Positions 41,590 through 50,105 of a stretch of DNA of 57,567 bases are shown in pieces. The notes beneath the pieces are model-generated. The model was not told the origin of the DNA and searched no databases. It was given only the letters and a program-made list of their open reading frames with translations. The position numbers and the translations under genes are program-made. The stretch comes from Novosphingobium subterraneum. Lineage in GTDB: Bacteria > Pseudomonadota > Alphaproteobacteria > Sphingomonadales > Sphingomonadaceae. Each line of letters opens with the position of its first letter. Position 1 is the first letter of the stretch. The stretch covers positions 1-57,567 of the forward strand of contig NZ_JRVC01000027.1 in assembly GCF_000807925.1 (NCBI RefSeq). Reading direction: 5' to 3'.

Positions 41590-42765
41590 ATGCGTGACGC
41601 CGTAATCGTATCGACCGCCCGCACGCCCATCGGGCGCGCCTACAAGGGCGCCTTCAACGCCACGCCGGGCGCAACGCTCGGCGCACTTTCCTTGCAGGCC
41701 GCCGTTGCCCGCGCCGGGATCGATCCGGCCGAAGTTGACGACGTGCTGTGGGGTGCAGCGCTGCAGCAGGGCGCGCAGGCGGGCAACATCGCGCGCCAGG
41801 TCGCGCTGCGTGCGGGCCTGCCGATCACCACATCGGGCATGAGCATGGACCGTCAGTGCTCGTCGGGCCTGATGACCATTGCCACCGCCGCCAAGCAGGT
41901 GATCATCGACCGCATGGACGTGGTTGCCGCAGGCGGCCAGGAATCGATCAGCCTGGTCCAGACCAAGGACATGCGCGTCGCCCCGGACAAGAGCCTGATG
42001 GCGATGCACAAGGCGATCTACATGCCGATGCTGCAGACCGCCGAGATCGTCGGCCAGCGCTATGGCATCAGCCGCGAGGCCTGCGACGAGTACGCCCTGC
42101 AATCGCAGCAGCGCACCGCCGCCGCGCAGGCCGCCGGCAAGTTCGATGACGAGATCGTCGCGGTCGACACCTCGATGGGCGTCCAGAACAAGGAAACCGG
42201 TGAGATCACCTTCCAGGACGTCCACCTGACCAAGGACGAAGGCAATCGCCCCTCGACCACCATCGAGAACCTGCAGGCATTGAAGCCGGTGATCGAAGGC
42301 GGCATCGTGACCGCGGGCAACGCCAGCCAGCTTTCCGACGGATCGTCGGCCGTGATCGTGATGGAAGCAGACCTCGCCGCCAAGCGCGGGCTCACGCCTC
42401 TGGGCCGTTATGTCGGCATGGCGGTGGCGGGCACGGAGCCTGACGAAATGGGCATCGGCCCGGTCTTCGCCATCCCCAAGCTGCTGCAGCGCTTCGGCCT
42501 GAAAATGGACGACATCGGCCTGTGGGAACTGAACGAGGCCTTCGCCGTGCAGGTCCTCTATTGCCGCGACAAGCTGGGCATTCCCAATGACCTGCTCAAC
42601 GTCAACGGCGGCTCGATCTCGATCGGGCACCCCTATGGCATGACTGGCGCCCGCTGCACCGGCCACGCCCTGATCGAGGGCAAGCGTCGTGGCGCGAAGT
42701 ATGTCGTTGTGACGATGTGCGTCGGCGGTGGCATGGGCGCTGCGGGGCTGTTCGAGGTTCTTTGA
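41590..42765 (+). CDS. Acetyl-CoA acetyltransferase (thiolase)
   Basis: 391 aa. Nucleophile Cys in MSMDRQCSSGLMTIATAAKQ (about residue 90), His in NGGSISIGHPYGMTGAR and second Cys in VTMCVGGGMGAAGLFEVL. Cleaves 3-ketoacyl-CoA or forms acetoacetyl-CoA; gene context favours cleavage. It lies in the operon without an enoyl-CoA hydratase or acyl-CoA dehydrogenase, so those steps must come from elsewhere, or the pathway enters at the hydroxyacyl stage. Confidence 0.93.
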   Translation: MRDAVIVSTARTPIGRAYKGAFNATPGATLGALSLQAAVARAGIDPAEVDDVLWGAALQQGAQAGNIARQVALRAGLPITTSGMSMDRQCSSGLMTIATAAKQVIIDRMDVVAAGGQESISLVQTKDMRVAPDKSLMAMHKAIYMPMLQTAEIVGQRYGISREACDEYALQSQQRTAAAQAAGKFDDEIVAVDTSMGVQNKETGEITFQDVHLTKDEGNRPSTTIENLQALKPVIEGGIVTAGNASQLSDGSSAVIVMEADLAAKRGLTPLGRYVGMAVAGTEPDEMGIGPVFAIPKLLQRFGLKMDDIGLWELNEAFAVQVLYCRDKLGIPNDLLNVNGGSISIGHPYGMTGARCTGHALIEGKRRGAKYVVVTMCVGGGMGAAGLFEVL

Positions 42766-42817
42766 CTCTCGCGGCGCGGTGCTTGCCCATGGGCGGCACC
42801 GCGCCTACCCTCACCCC

Positions 42818-43558
42818 ATGACCGACAACGATAAAGATCGCCCATGGCCGCAGGCCGGGCGCGAGAGGCTGATCTATCCCTCGCCGGTGGGCTGGAAAGG
42901 CACCGACTTCGTCGACAACGAAGCCGAGCTGCTCAAGCTGCTGAACCCCAAGACGGTGTTCATGATGGGCGACAACCCTGCCCTCCCCAGGATGCCCGAG
43001 CGGCCGCGCCTGCTCGAGTTCTTCCGCCACCGCTTCGGCGACATCACGGTGCGCCACCTGCTGGTCAGCGCCAAGCGCGCGCTGGACGATGGCCTGCCCG
43101 AAAAGGTCGTGCTCGCCTGCCTGCTGCACGACATCTCCAACGGCTGCCTGATCCGCGCCGACCACGGCTACTGGAGCGCGCAGCTGATCGCACCCTATGT
43201 CGATCCGGAAGTGGCCTTCGCGGTGAAGTACCATCAGGCTCTGCGCTATGTGGCCGACGAAAGCGTCGGCTATGCCTATCCCGACAGCTACCACAAGTTC
43301 TTCGGGGCCGACTATCAGGTGCCCGAATACCTGCTGCGCGACGCCGAATACGCGCGCGGCCACGAATGGTACATGACCGCGAGGGCTGTGACCCTCTACG
43401 ACACCTACTTCTTCGACGACTTCCCGGTAGTGGAGCCCGAGGAACTGGAAGGCGTCATCGCAAGGAACTTCCGCGAGCCGGAGGAAGGTCTGGGGTTTGA
43501 TGGGTCGCCAACGGCGCACATGTGGCGGACGATGATCTGGCCGAATAACTTCTTGTGA
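42818..43558 (+). CDS. HD-domain protein
   Basis: 246 aa from ATG 42818. An HD-type metal-binding segment is seen at LPEKVVLACLLHDISNGCLI (about 105-125), with further His in RADHGYWSAQLIAPYVDPEV and AVKYHQALRY. HD proteins are phosphohydrolases or metal-dependent oxygenases of the MIOX-like group. The family here is often encoded next to CoA catabolic genes in sphingomonads, but its reaction is unknown. Same strand as the thiolase, with a 52-base gap. Confidence 0.72.
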   Translation: MTDNDKDRPWPQAGRERLIYPSPVGWKGTDFVDNEAELLKLLNPKTVFMMGDNPALPRMPERPRLLEFFRHRFGDITVRHLLVSAKRALDDGLPEKVVLACLLHDISNGCLIRADHGYWSAQLIAPYVDPEVAFAVKYHQALRYVADESVGYAYPDSYHKFFGADYQVPEYLLRDAEYARGHEWYMTARAVTLYDTYFFDDFPVVEPEELEGVIARNFREPEEGLGFDGSPTAHMWRTMIWPNNFL

Positions 43559-43601
43559 GGGTCCGTTAAGTGGCGAATACTGGCGCAGTTGGAGGCAAGT
43601 A

Positions 43602-44318
43602 ATGAAGCTACAGGCTACAGGTTTCATGGTTGCGCTTGCGATCCTCACAATGGTGCATTCCACGGAGGCTCAAGCCAATCCTTGCAGCTTTCCTAATGGA
43701 GATCAGACAACAACCGCTGAACTGATTGCGAATATCGTAGTGAACAATGCTTCTTGCGCGTTGCCGTGGCGGGCTCTGAAGCGCGAAGTCTCCGACGGCC
43801 GGAAGCGACGATCTATCGAACGCGCTTTAGAGGAAGTCGCCAAGCGAGATCCAAAGAGATCAAAAGCGGTGAGGAGTCAGAAGGCCACTGTCGCCGCCGC
43901 TGCAGGCTATCCACAAGAAATGCTGGCCATCGCTGATGCAAACGTTCTGGCCTCGCCCGAAGACAAATCCCTGCCAAACATGTCTTGCTTCGTACGGGGC
44001 CGATATGGCTTCGACGTCGATCACGCGATGCCCTTTTGTAACGCGGCGGTAGCAGCGGGTCGCCCGCTCTGGGCATTGGTGAATCGAGGCCGTGTGGAAC
44101 TGGCATTGGGCTTGTTCAAGGAGGCATTGGCCGACTTTGACGAAGCGCTTGCCAAGGAAGGTTCCTCTGGTCATTCCATGGTGGTTGACGCGAGGTTTGG
44201 TCGCGGGGTTGCACGATTAAAGCTTGGCGACTCCGGCGGAAATGAAGATTTGACAGCTGCACTGAAGGCTAGGCCAACAGTTGCTGCAGACTTCGCGGAC
44301 GCCGATATAAGGCCATGA
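43602..44318 (+). CDS. Exported TPR-like hypothetical protein, lower GC
   Basis: 238 aa. The signal peptide (MKLQATGFMVALAILTMVHS, cleavage near AQANP) indicates export. The C-terminal half contains a TPR-like helical pair, LWALVNRGRVELALGLFKEA with LADFDEALAKEG and ARFGRGVARLKLGDSGGNED. Paired Cys (NPCSF and NASCAL; MSCFVRG, MPFCNAA) could form disulfides. The DNA is clearly less GC-rich than the surroundings and codon use includes many A/T-ending codons, suggesting acquisition. No partner is evident. Confidence 0.6.
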   Translation: MKLQATGFMVALAILTMVHSTEAQANPCSFPNGDQTTTAELIANIVVNNASCALPWRALKREVSDGRKRRSIERALEEVAKRDPKRSKAVRSQKATVAAAAGYPQEMLAIADANVLASPEDKSLPNMSCFVRGRYGFDVDHAMPFCNAAVAAGRPLWALVNRGRVELALGLFKEALADFDEALAKEGSSGHSMVVDARFGRGVARLKLGDSGGNEDLTAALKARPTVAADFADADIRP

Positions 44319-44366
44319 ATCACGTGTGCTACCTCTAAGGCCCCTATTTGCAGTAGAAATCGAAAC

Positions 44367-44792
44367 TCAAACCACCCCCGCCTCAACCTTTCCCGCATAT
44401 CCCGCGAAGCCATGCATCCCCAGCCACCACTGCAGCGCGATCACGCCGCCCTTGGCGGGCTGGAGCAGGCCGACGAGTAGCACCAGCGCCAGGGCAGCGA
44501 CGATCAGCATCATCGTCCAGCCCGGCAGGCCGGTGTGGAGGCCCATTTCGATGATCACCGGGGCCATGATGTGGCCCGTCAGCAGGATCGAGATATAGGG
44601 CGGGAAGTCGTCAGCCGCGTGGAGCGTCCAGTTCTGGCCGCAGAGGCGGCAGCGCTCGACCGGCTTGAGAAAGCGCGCGAACAGGTGGGTGCCTCCGCAG
44701 CGCGGGCACTTGCCGCGCACGCCACGCCACAGCGCCGCGCCAAGTCCTTGCGGGAGCGAGGTGCGGTCGAGAGGCAGGGCTTCGGTGGGCAT
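44367..44792 (-). CDS. DUF983 membrane protein
   Basis: 141 aa from ATG 44792. A zinc-ribbon-like pair CPRCGG and CRLCGQ (about 30-57) precedes two membrane helices (about 70-88 and 95-115), the DUF983 layout. The family is common next to cytochrome oxidase or translation genes in Alphaproteobacteria; function not established. It starts 6 bases after der ends, so both are probably co-transcribed. Confidence 0.85.
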   Translation of the reverse strand: MPTEALPLDRTSLPQGLGAALWRGVRGKCPRCGGTHLFARFLKPVERCRLCGQNWTLHAADDFPPYISILLTGHIMAPVIIEMGLHTGLPGWTMMLIVAALALVLLVGLLQPAKGGVIALQWWLGMHGFAGYAGKVEAGVV

Positions 44793-44797
44793 GACGC

Positions 44798-46180
44798 CTA
44801 CTTCGCAAACGGGTTCTTGGGGCTGCGCAGGGTCAGGCGGATCGGCACGGCGTCGAAGCCGAGTTCGCGGCGGATGCCGTTGACCAGATAGCGGCGATAG
44901 CTTTCGGGGAGCTGATCAAGCCGGGTGCCGAACAGGACGAAGCCGGGCGGGCGCGTCTTGGCCTGGGTGATGTAGCGCAGCTTGATGCGGCGGCCGCCGG
45001 GGGCCGGGGGCGGGTTGGCGGCGAGCGCATCGTCGAACCAGCGGTTCAAGGCAGCGGTTGGCACGCGCTTGGACCAGGCGGCGCGGATTTCGAATGCGGC
45101 CTTGAGCAGATCGTCCAGCCCCTTTCCGGTACGGCCCGAGATGGCGAGCAAGGGAACGCCGCGGACCTGCGCGAGGCCATCATCGAGCGCCTTGCGAATG
45201 CCCTGGAACAGGCCGGAAGGGTCTTCGGCCACGTCCCACTTGTTGATCGCGATCATCAGCGCGCGGCCCTCTTCGAGCACCATCGAGGCAATCTTGAGGT
45301 CCTGATGTTCAAGCCCGCGCGTGGCATCAAGCGTGAGCACGACGACCTCGGCGAAGTCGATGGCGTGGCGGGCATCGGCGACCGAGAGCTTTTCGAGCTT
45401 GTCGGTGACCTGCGCCTTCTTGCGCATGCCCGCCGTGTCGATCAGGCGGACCGGGCGATAGCCTTCACGCTCGGGATCGAACCACTGCCAGTCAATCGCG
45501 ATGGAATCGCGGGTAATGCCCGCTTCCGGCCCGGTGAGCAGGCGGTTTTCGCCCAGCAGCTTGTTGATCAGCGTGGACTTGCCCGCATTGGGGCGGCCGA
45601 CGATGGCGAGCTTGAGGACGGATTCGGGATCGAATTCCTCCTCGTCACCTTCAACCTCGGCGTCTTCGTCCTCTTCGACCTGCTTGGGTTCGAGATGCGG
45701 GCGCAGCGCCTCGAACAGGTCGGCGAGGCCCTGCCCGTGTTCGGCGGAGAAGGCGACCGGTTCGCCAAAGCCCAGCGCGAAGGCATCGTAGATGCCGGGA
45801 TCACCCTGGCGGCCTTCGGCCTTGTTGGCCATGAGCACGATCGGCACGCGGCTCTGGCGCAGGTAGCGGGCGATTTCCTCGTCGAGCGGGGTGACGCCGG
45901 CGCGTGCGTCGATCACGAACAGGGCGACATCGGCACCGACCAGCGAGGCTTCGGTCTGCTGACGCATGCGGCCGGGCAGCGTATCAGGATCGAGATCCTC
46001 CCAGCCGGCGGTATCAACGATGGTAAACTCAAGCCCGAGCAGTGTCGCATCGCCGAAGCGGCGGTCGCGCGTCACGCCGGGCTGATCGTCCACCAGGGCC
46101 AGCTTCTTGCCGACGAGGCGGTTGAACAGCGTCGATTTACCGACGTTCGGGCGTCCGATAATGATGACTTGGGGGCGCAT
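44798..46180 (-). CDS. der: Ribosome-biogenesis GTPase Der
   Basis: 460 aa from ATG 46180; the frame is open to 46237 without support. Der (EngA) has two tandem GTPase domains and a KH-like end, and acts in 50S subunit maturation. P-loops: IIGRPNVGKSTLFNRL and IVGRPNAGKSTLINKL; G3 DTAGWED and DTAGMRKK; G4 NKAEG and NKWD. An acidic linker (EEDEDAEVEGDEEEFDPE) separates the domains. Divergent from the CHAP amidase gene. Confidence 0.96.
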   Translation of the reverse strand: MRPQVIIIGRPNVGKSTLFNRLVGKKLALVDDQPGVTRDRRFGDATLLGLEFTIVDTAGWEDLDPDTLPGRMRQQTEASLVGADVALFVIDARAGVTPLDEEIARYLRQSRVPIVLMANKAEGRQGDPGIYDAFALGFGEPVAFSAEHGQGLADLFEALRPHLEPKQVEEDEDAEVEGDEEEFDPESVLKLAIVGRPNAGKSTLINKLLGENRLLTGPEAGITRDSIAIDWQWFDPEREGYRPVRLIDTAGMRKKAQVTDKLEKLSVADARHAIDFAEVVVLTLDATRGLEHQDLKIASMVLEEGRALMIAINKWDVAEDPSGLFQGIRKALDDGLAQVRGVPLLAISGRTGKGLDDLLKAAFEIRAAWSKRVPTAALNRWFDDALAANPPPAPGGRRIKLRYITQAKTRPPGFVLFGTRLDQLPESYRRYLVNGIRRELGFDAVPIRLTLRSPKNPFAK

Positions 46181-46285
46181 GGGCCTGCCGTGGCTGTTTA
46201 AGCGCATGAACGCAAGAGTGCGTTTAAGTGAGGGCAATTGATTATTGCGCCATTAACCATGGGTATAAGGTCCGCCATAACCTAA

Positions 46286-46303
46286 CCTGCAGATATCTGC
46301 AGG
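46286..46303. promoter_or_regulatory. 18-bp perfect palindrome at the CHAP gene start
   Basis: CCTGCAGATATCTGCAGG is a perfect 18-bp palindrome ending one base before the ATG at 46305, in the place where a Shine-Dalgarno sequence should be. A nearly identical element (53796-53813) covers the start region of the LysR gene on the far side of the valine locus. It may be an operator that blocks translation or transcription start. Confidence 0.55.
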
Positions 46304-46304
46304 A

Positions 46305-47078
46305 ATGAGGGAAAAGATCTGCCGTTTCGGATTGCTCGGTGCGCTGATCCTGCTGGGAACAGGTGCAAATGCCGCAGAATTCCGCGACTCTTCACGCCTT
46401 GGGACCGGGGACTACGATCAGGCCGAAGCCCTGCCCTATCTGCAATGCGTGCCCTATGCCCGCGAGGTCAGCGGCATCAAGATCTATGGCGATGCGCTGA
46501 CGTGGTGGGATCAGGCCGAGGGTCGCTATGCCCGCGGTCACCGGCCAAAAGTGGGCGCGGTGATGAGCTTTGCACCTCATGGCCGGATGGAACTTGGCCA
46601 CGTTGCCGCCGTCAGCCGGGTGATCGATTCGCGCACCGTGCTGCTGCGCCATGCCAACTGGTCGCCCATTGACGGACGGCGCGGGCAGATCGAGAACGAC
46701 GTGCGCGCGGTGGACGTATCCGAGGCGAACGACTGGTCGGAAGTGCGCGTGTGGTATGCCCCCATCGGCAACCTTGGCACCACCGCATGGCCGGTGAACG
46801 GGTTCATCTATCCGAACAAGGCAGGCACGAAGGAGCGGCTGACGCTGCTTTCCAGCGCCAGCAAGGCGAGGGCGACAGAATCCCCGCGCGCGACCATCGG
46901 GGCGGATTTCCTCAAGGGCATCAAACCCGAAGTGGCGGTGAGGACATCGCCTGTACGGCGCGAGCTGGCCTATCGGTATGAGGCGCCCAAGACGGCGGTT
47001 GCAAGGCCCGTGGCCAAAGCTTCGGGTGGGCTGGCGAACGATCCGATCGGGCGGATCATTGCCGCGAAAACGCGCTGA
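46305..47078 (+). CDS. Exported CHAP-domain amidase
   Basis: 257 aa. Signal peptide MREKICRFGLLGALILLGTG ending near ANAAE. The CHAP domain (NlpC/P60-like) has the catalytic Cys in YLQCVPYAREVSG (about residue 48) and His in RMELGHVAAVSRV (about 100), with KVGAVMSFAP between. Such enzymes cut peptidoglycan peptides and act in cell division or envelope remodelling. The C-terminal 100 residues are unrelated and Lys/Arg/Ala-rich. No usual ribosome-binding site: the ATG directly abuts an 18-bp palindrome. Confidence 0.85.
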   Translation: MREKICRFGLLGALILLGTGANAAEFRDSSRLGTGDYDQAEALPYLQCVPYAREVSGIKIYGDALTWWDQAEGRYARGHRPKVGAVMSFAPHGRMELGHVAAVSRVIDSRTVLLRHANWSPIDGRRGQIENDVRAVDVSEANDWSEVRVWYAPIGNLGTTAWPVNGFIYPNKAGTKERLTLLSSASKARATESPRATIGADFLKGIKPEVAVRTSPVRRELAYRYEAPKTAVARPVAKASGGLANDPIGRIIAAKTR

Positions 47079-47098
47079 CGTTCCGTAACAATGCCGAG

Positions 47099-47118
47099 GC
47101 CCCCGCCTGCGCGGGGGC
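47099..47118. terminator. Hairpin between convergent CHAP and mmsB genes
   Basis: GCCCCCGC-CTGC-GCGGGGGC forms an 8-bp perfect stem, 20 bases after the CHAP stop and 14 before the mmsB stop. Position suits a bidirectional terminator, although a T-run is absent on both strands. Confidence 0.5.
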
Positions 47119-47132
47119 GCCAGCTTGTTCGA

Positions 47133-48002
47133 TCAGAGCGACTTGATGATGGCCGAGAAATCGAGGCCGGCGTTGCCCGCATCGGCGAAGGCCGAATAGA
47201 GCTCTTCGGCGCGCTGGCCCATCGGCACATCGGCCCCGGCATCCTTGGCAGCGGCCATGGCCAGCTTCAGATCCTTGAGCATCAGTGCGGTGGCAAAGCC
47301 GCCCTGATAGCCGTTGTCCGCCGGGCTTTGCGGGCCGACGCCGGGGACCGGGCAATACGAGGTCATCGACCAGCACTGACCCGAGGCCTTGGACGAGATG
47401 TCGTAGAAGGTCTGGAGATCAAGCCCGAGCTTCTCGGCCATGGCGAAGGTTTCGCACGTGGCGACCATCGAGGCGCCGAGCAGCATATTGTTGCAGATCT
47501 TGGCCGCCTGCCCTGCGCCGCTGGCACCGGCATGGATCACGGCCTTGCCCATGGCGGCGAGGATCGGCTCGGCGCGGGCGAAGGCTTCGTCGCTGCCGCC
47601 GACCATGAAGGTGAGCGTGCCGCCATTGGCAGCCGCGATGCCGCCGGAGACGGGGGCGTCGACCATGACATAGCCCGCAGCATCGGCTGCCGTGGCAACT
47701 TCGCGGGCAGTGGCGACGTCGATGGTCGAGCAGTCGAGCAGCAGGGCCGAGGTCGGCGCGTGGCCGATCACGTCGGCGCTGTAGACCGACTTCACGATGG
47801 CGCCGTTGGGCAGCATCGAGACGACGGCATCGGCACCCTGCACTGCTTCCTTGACAGAGGTGTAGGTGGTGCAGCCGTTTTCCCTGGCGCGGGTCAGCGC
47901 CGCTTCGGCAAGGTCGAAGGCGTGGACGTCGTGCCCCGCATTGACGAGATTAGCGGCCATGCCGCCGCCCATGTTGCCGAGGCCGATGAATGCGATTTTC
48001 AT
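47133..48002 (-). CDS. mmsB: 3-Hydroxyisobutyrate dehydrogenase
   Basis: 289 aa from ATG 48002. It oxidises 3-hydroxyisobutyrate to methylmalonate semialdehyde with NAD+, in valine breakdown. Motifs: IAFIGLGNMGGGMAANLVNA, substrate region VDAPVSGGIAAANGG, and the catalytic Lys in GAGQAAKICNNMLLGASM. Its ATG overlaps the stop of an 86-aa membrane protein by four bases. Last gene of the minus-strand valine locus. Confidence 0.95.
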   Translation of the reverse strand: MKIAFIGLGNMGGGMAANLVNAGHDVHAFDLAEAALTRARENGCTTYTSVKEAVQGADAVVSMLPNGAIVKSVYSADVIGHAPTSALLLDCSTIDVATAREVATAADAAGYVMVDAPVSGGIAAANGGTLTFMVGGSDEAFARAEPILAAMGKAVIHAGASGAGQAAKICNNMLLGASMVATCETFAMAEKLGLDLQTFYDISSKASGQCWSMTSYCPVPGVGPQSPADNGYQGGFATALMLKDLKLAMAAAKDAGADVPMGQRAEELYSAFADAGNAGLDFSAIIKSL

Positions 48003-48259
48003 GGTATGATTCCCAATTGATCAACCATCATTGCAATGCCCAGAAACAGCAGGAACGGGCCGAAGATGGACGCCATGATGATGTGGAATGTCTGAAGGAT
48101 GCGATCCAAGCGTGTAAGCGGGAGAGGTTCTGTCCCCGCTACCTTAAGAATCGCAGCCTCCAGCAAGTTGATCTTCTCTTCGCGGCGGTGCCGCCAGTTC
48201 AGTATCGCTGTGAAGGTCAGAAAGCCTCCGAAAACGATAAAGAACAGCGAGGCTGTCAC
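47999..48259 (-). CDS. Small two-helix membrane protein inside the valine operon
   Basis: 86 aa from GTG 48259, overlapping the enoyl-CoA hydratase stop (GTGA) and itself overlapping mmsB (ATGA). The first helix is TASLFFIVFGGFLTFTAILN (residues 2-21), then the charged NWRHRREEKINLLEAAI; the second helix is IIMASIFGPFLLFLGIAMMV (about 60-79). No family recognised. Coupling on both sides suggests co-regulation with mmsB; a role in catabolism, for example transport or anchoring, is only a guess. Confidence 0.65.
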   Translation of the reverse strand: MTASLFFIVFGGFLTFTAILNWRHRREEKINLLEAAILKVAGTEPLPLTRLDRILQTFHIIMASIFGPFLLFLGIAMMVDQLGIIP

Positions 48260-49038
48260 CGTCCCTTCCATACGCCGGGGCGCTTTTCGATGAAGGCCGT
48301 CATGCCCTCGGCCTTGTCCTCGCTGGCGGTGAGGATCTGGAAGACGCGGCGTTCGAACAGCAGGCCCTGGTCGAGCGTGGTCTCGAACGCGGCGTTGACC
48401 ATTTCCTTGTTGGCGACGGCGGCCATCGGCGGCATCGCGGCAATGGTCTCGGCGGTCTTGAGCGCGTCGGCGAGCAGGTCGGCCAGCGGCACCACGCGGG
48501 TTACAAGGCCCGAGCGCTCCGCCTCGGCGGCGTCCATCATGCGGCCGGTCAGGCACATGTCCATCGCCTTGGCCTTGCCCACGGCGCGGGTGAGGCGCTG
48601 CGATCCGCCCATGCCGGGGGCCACGCCGAGCTTGATCTCGGGCTGGCCAAACCTGGCGTTGTCCGAAGCAATGATGAAATCGGCCATCATCGCGAGTTCG
48701 CAACCGCCGCCGAGCGCGAAGCCGTTGACCGCCGCGATCCACGGCTTGCGCGTGGTCTTGACGAGGTGGCTGGTCCACTTCGAAAAGAAGTCCTCGTTGT
48801 AGAAATCGGCGGCGGGCTTTTCCGACATTTCCTTGATGTCGGCCCCGGCGGCAAAGGCCTTCTCGCCCGCGCCGGTGAGCACGGCGCAGCGCTGCGAGGC
48901 GTCGGCCTCGTAGGCAGCAAAGGCCTCGATCAGCTCAGCCAGAACCTGCGAGTTGAGCGCGTTCAGCGCCTGCGGGCGGTTGAGCGTGATGAGGGTGACA
49001 GCACCCTTCTGTTCGACGAGGATGGTTTCGTAAGTCAT
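48256..49038 (-). CDS. Enoyl-CoA hydratase
   Basis: 260 aa from ATG 49038, which overlaps the previous stop (ATGA). It hydrates enoyl-CoA; in this operon the expected substrate is methacrylyl-CoA to 3-hydroxyisobutyryl-CoA. Crotonase motifs: oxyanion-hole segment AFAAGADIKEM and AVNGFALGGGCELAMMADFI with the first catalytic Glu, then PEIKLGVAPGMGGSQRLTRA with the second Glu. Length is typical of short-chain enoyl-CoA hydratase. Confidence 0.93.
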   Translation of the reverse strand: MTYETILVEQKGAVTLITLNRPQALNALNSQVLAELIEAFAAYEADASQRCAVLTGAGEKAFAAGADIKEMSEKPAADFYNEDFFSKWTSHLVKTTRKPWIAAVNGFALGGGCELAMMADFIIASDNARFGQPEIKLGVAPGMGGSQRLTRAVGKAKAMDMCLTGRMMDAAEAERSGLVTRVVPLADLLADALKTAETIAAMPPMAAVANKEMVNAAFETTLDQGLLFERRVFQILTASEDKAEGMTAFIEKRPGVWKGR

Positions 49039-50105
49039 AGCGGTTTCCATTCGTCAGCAGCGCCCAGCGGCGCGAAAATCTGGTCGAGAAGATCGTCGGT
49101 GACGCCCTCTGCCGTGGCAGGCGACCACTTCGGGGCGTGGTCCTTATCGACGATCACGGCGCGCACGCCTTCGGCAAAATCCGGCAAAGTCAGCACGCGG
49201 GCACCGATGCGGTATTCCATCGCCATGTTGGCGGCGAAGTCGGGCAGGGTCAGGCTGGTGGCGAGCTGGCGCAGGGCGACCTTGCAGGTCTGCGGGCTCT
49301 TGGTGTGCAGCGTCTTTAGCGTTTCGGCCGCGAAGTCCGAACCGTCGGCTTCGAGCGCGGCGAGGATGTCCTCGTAGCGGTCCGAAGCAAACAGGCGGGC
49401 GATATCATCGGCATGAGCAGCGATCTTCGGCTCGGGCGGGACCGACGACAGTTCGCGCAGGATGGCCGGGATATTGTCGGGCTCTGCCGCGATGCGGGCC
49501 TTGGCCTGCGCAAGGTTGGCCGAGGGCAGATAATGCGTGGCAAGTCCTGCCCAGAGGCATTCCGCACCATCAAGGCGCGCGCCTGTCAGCGCAAGGTACT
49601 GGCCGAGACGGCCCTTGAGCCGCGACAGGAACCAACCGCCGCCCACGTCCGGGAACAGGCCGATACCGGTTTCGGGCATGGCCAGCTTGGTGTTCTCGGT
49701 AGCCACGCGATACGTGGCCGGGCCGGAAATCCCCACGCCGCCGCCCATGGTGATGCCGTCCATGAAGGCGACCACGGGCTTGCCATAGGTCATCAGCAGG
49801 TGGTTGAGCTGATACTCGTCATGGAAGAACTTGCGGCCCGACGTGCCGCCGTCGTTCAGCGCCGAATTGCGCAGGAAGGCAATATCGCCGCCTGCGCAGA
49901 AGCCCCGCGACAGCTTGGGATCGCCATCGGCGGGAAGCTGATGGTCGATCATCACGACCGCCAAGCCATCGTCACCGCGCCAATCGAGGAGCGATGCAGT
50001 CATGGCGTGGACCATGTCGAGCGTCAGCGCATGGATCGCGCGCGGACGGTTGAGCGAGAGCACGCCAGCCGCGCCGCTGCGGGTGGCAAGAACTTCGTCG
50101 GTCAC
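49035..50105 (-). CDS. 3-Hydroxyisobutyryl-CoA hydrolase
   Basis: 356 aa from ATG 50105, overlapping the dehydrogenase stop by four bases. Crotonase fold with the HIBCH signatures: RGFCAGGDIAFLRN, FMDGITMGGGVGISGPATYR, and PETGIGLFPDVGGGWFLSRL, where Glu and Asp are the hydrolase catalytic residues. It releases free 3-hydroxyisobutyrate, the substrate of mmsB. The length (about 350) distinguishes it from hydratases. Confidence 0.93.
   Translation of the reverse strand: MTDEVLATRSGAAGVLSLNRPRAIHALTLDMVHAMTASLLDWRGDDGLAVVMIDHQLPADGDPKLSRGFCAGGDIAFLRNSALNDGGTSGRKFFHDEYQLNHLLMTYGKPVVAFMDGITMGGGVGISGPATYRVATENTKLAMPETGIGLFPDVGGGWFLSRLKGRLGQYLALTGARLDGAECLWAGLATHYLPSANLAQAKARIAAEPDNIPAILRELSSVPPEPKIAAHADDIARLFASDRYEDILAALEADGSDFAAETLKTLHTKSPQTCKVALRQLATSLTLPDFAANMAMEYRIGARVLTLPDFAEGVRAVIVDKDHAPKWSPATAEGVTDDLLDQIFAPLGAADEWKPL

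Noticed and set aside
46249..46275. CtrA-type site (TTAA-N7-TTAA) upstream of the CHAP amidase gene
   Set aside because: Only TTAACCATGGGTATAA is seen, with one half degenerate; not strong enough to call.
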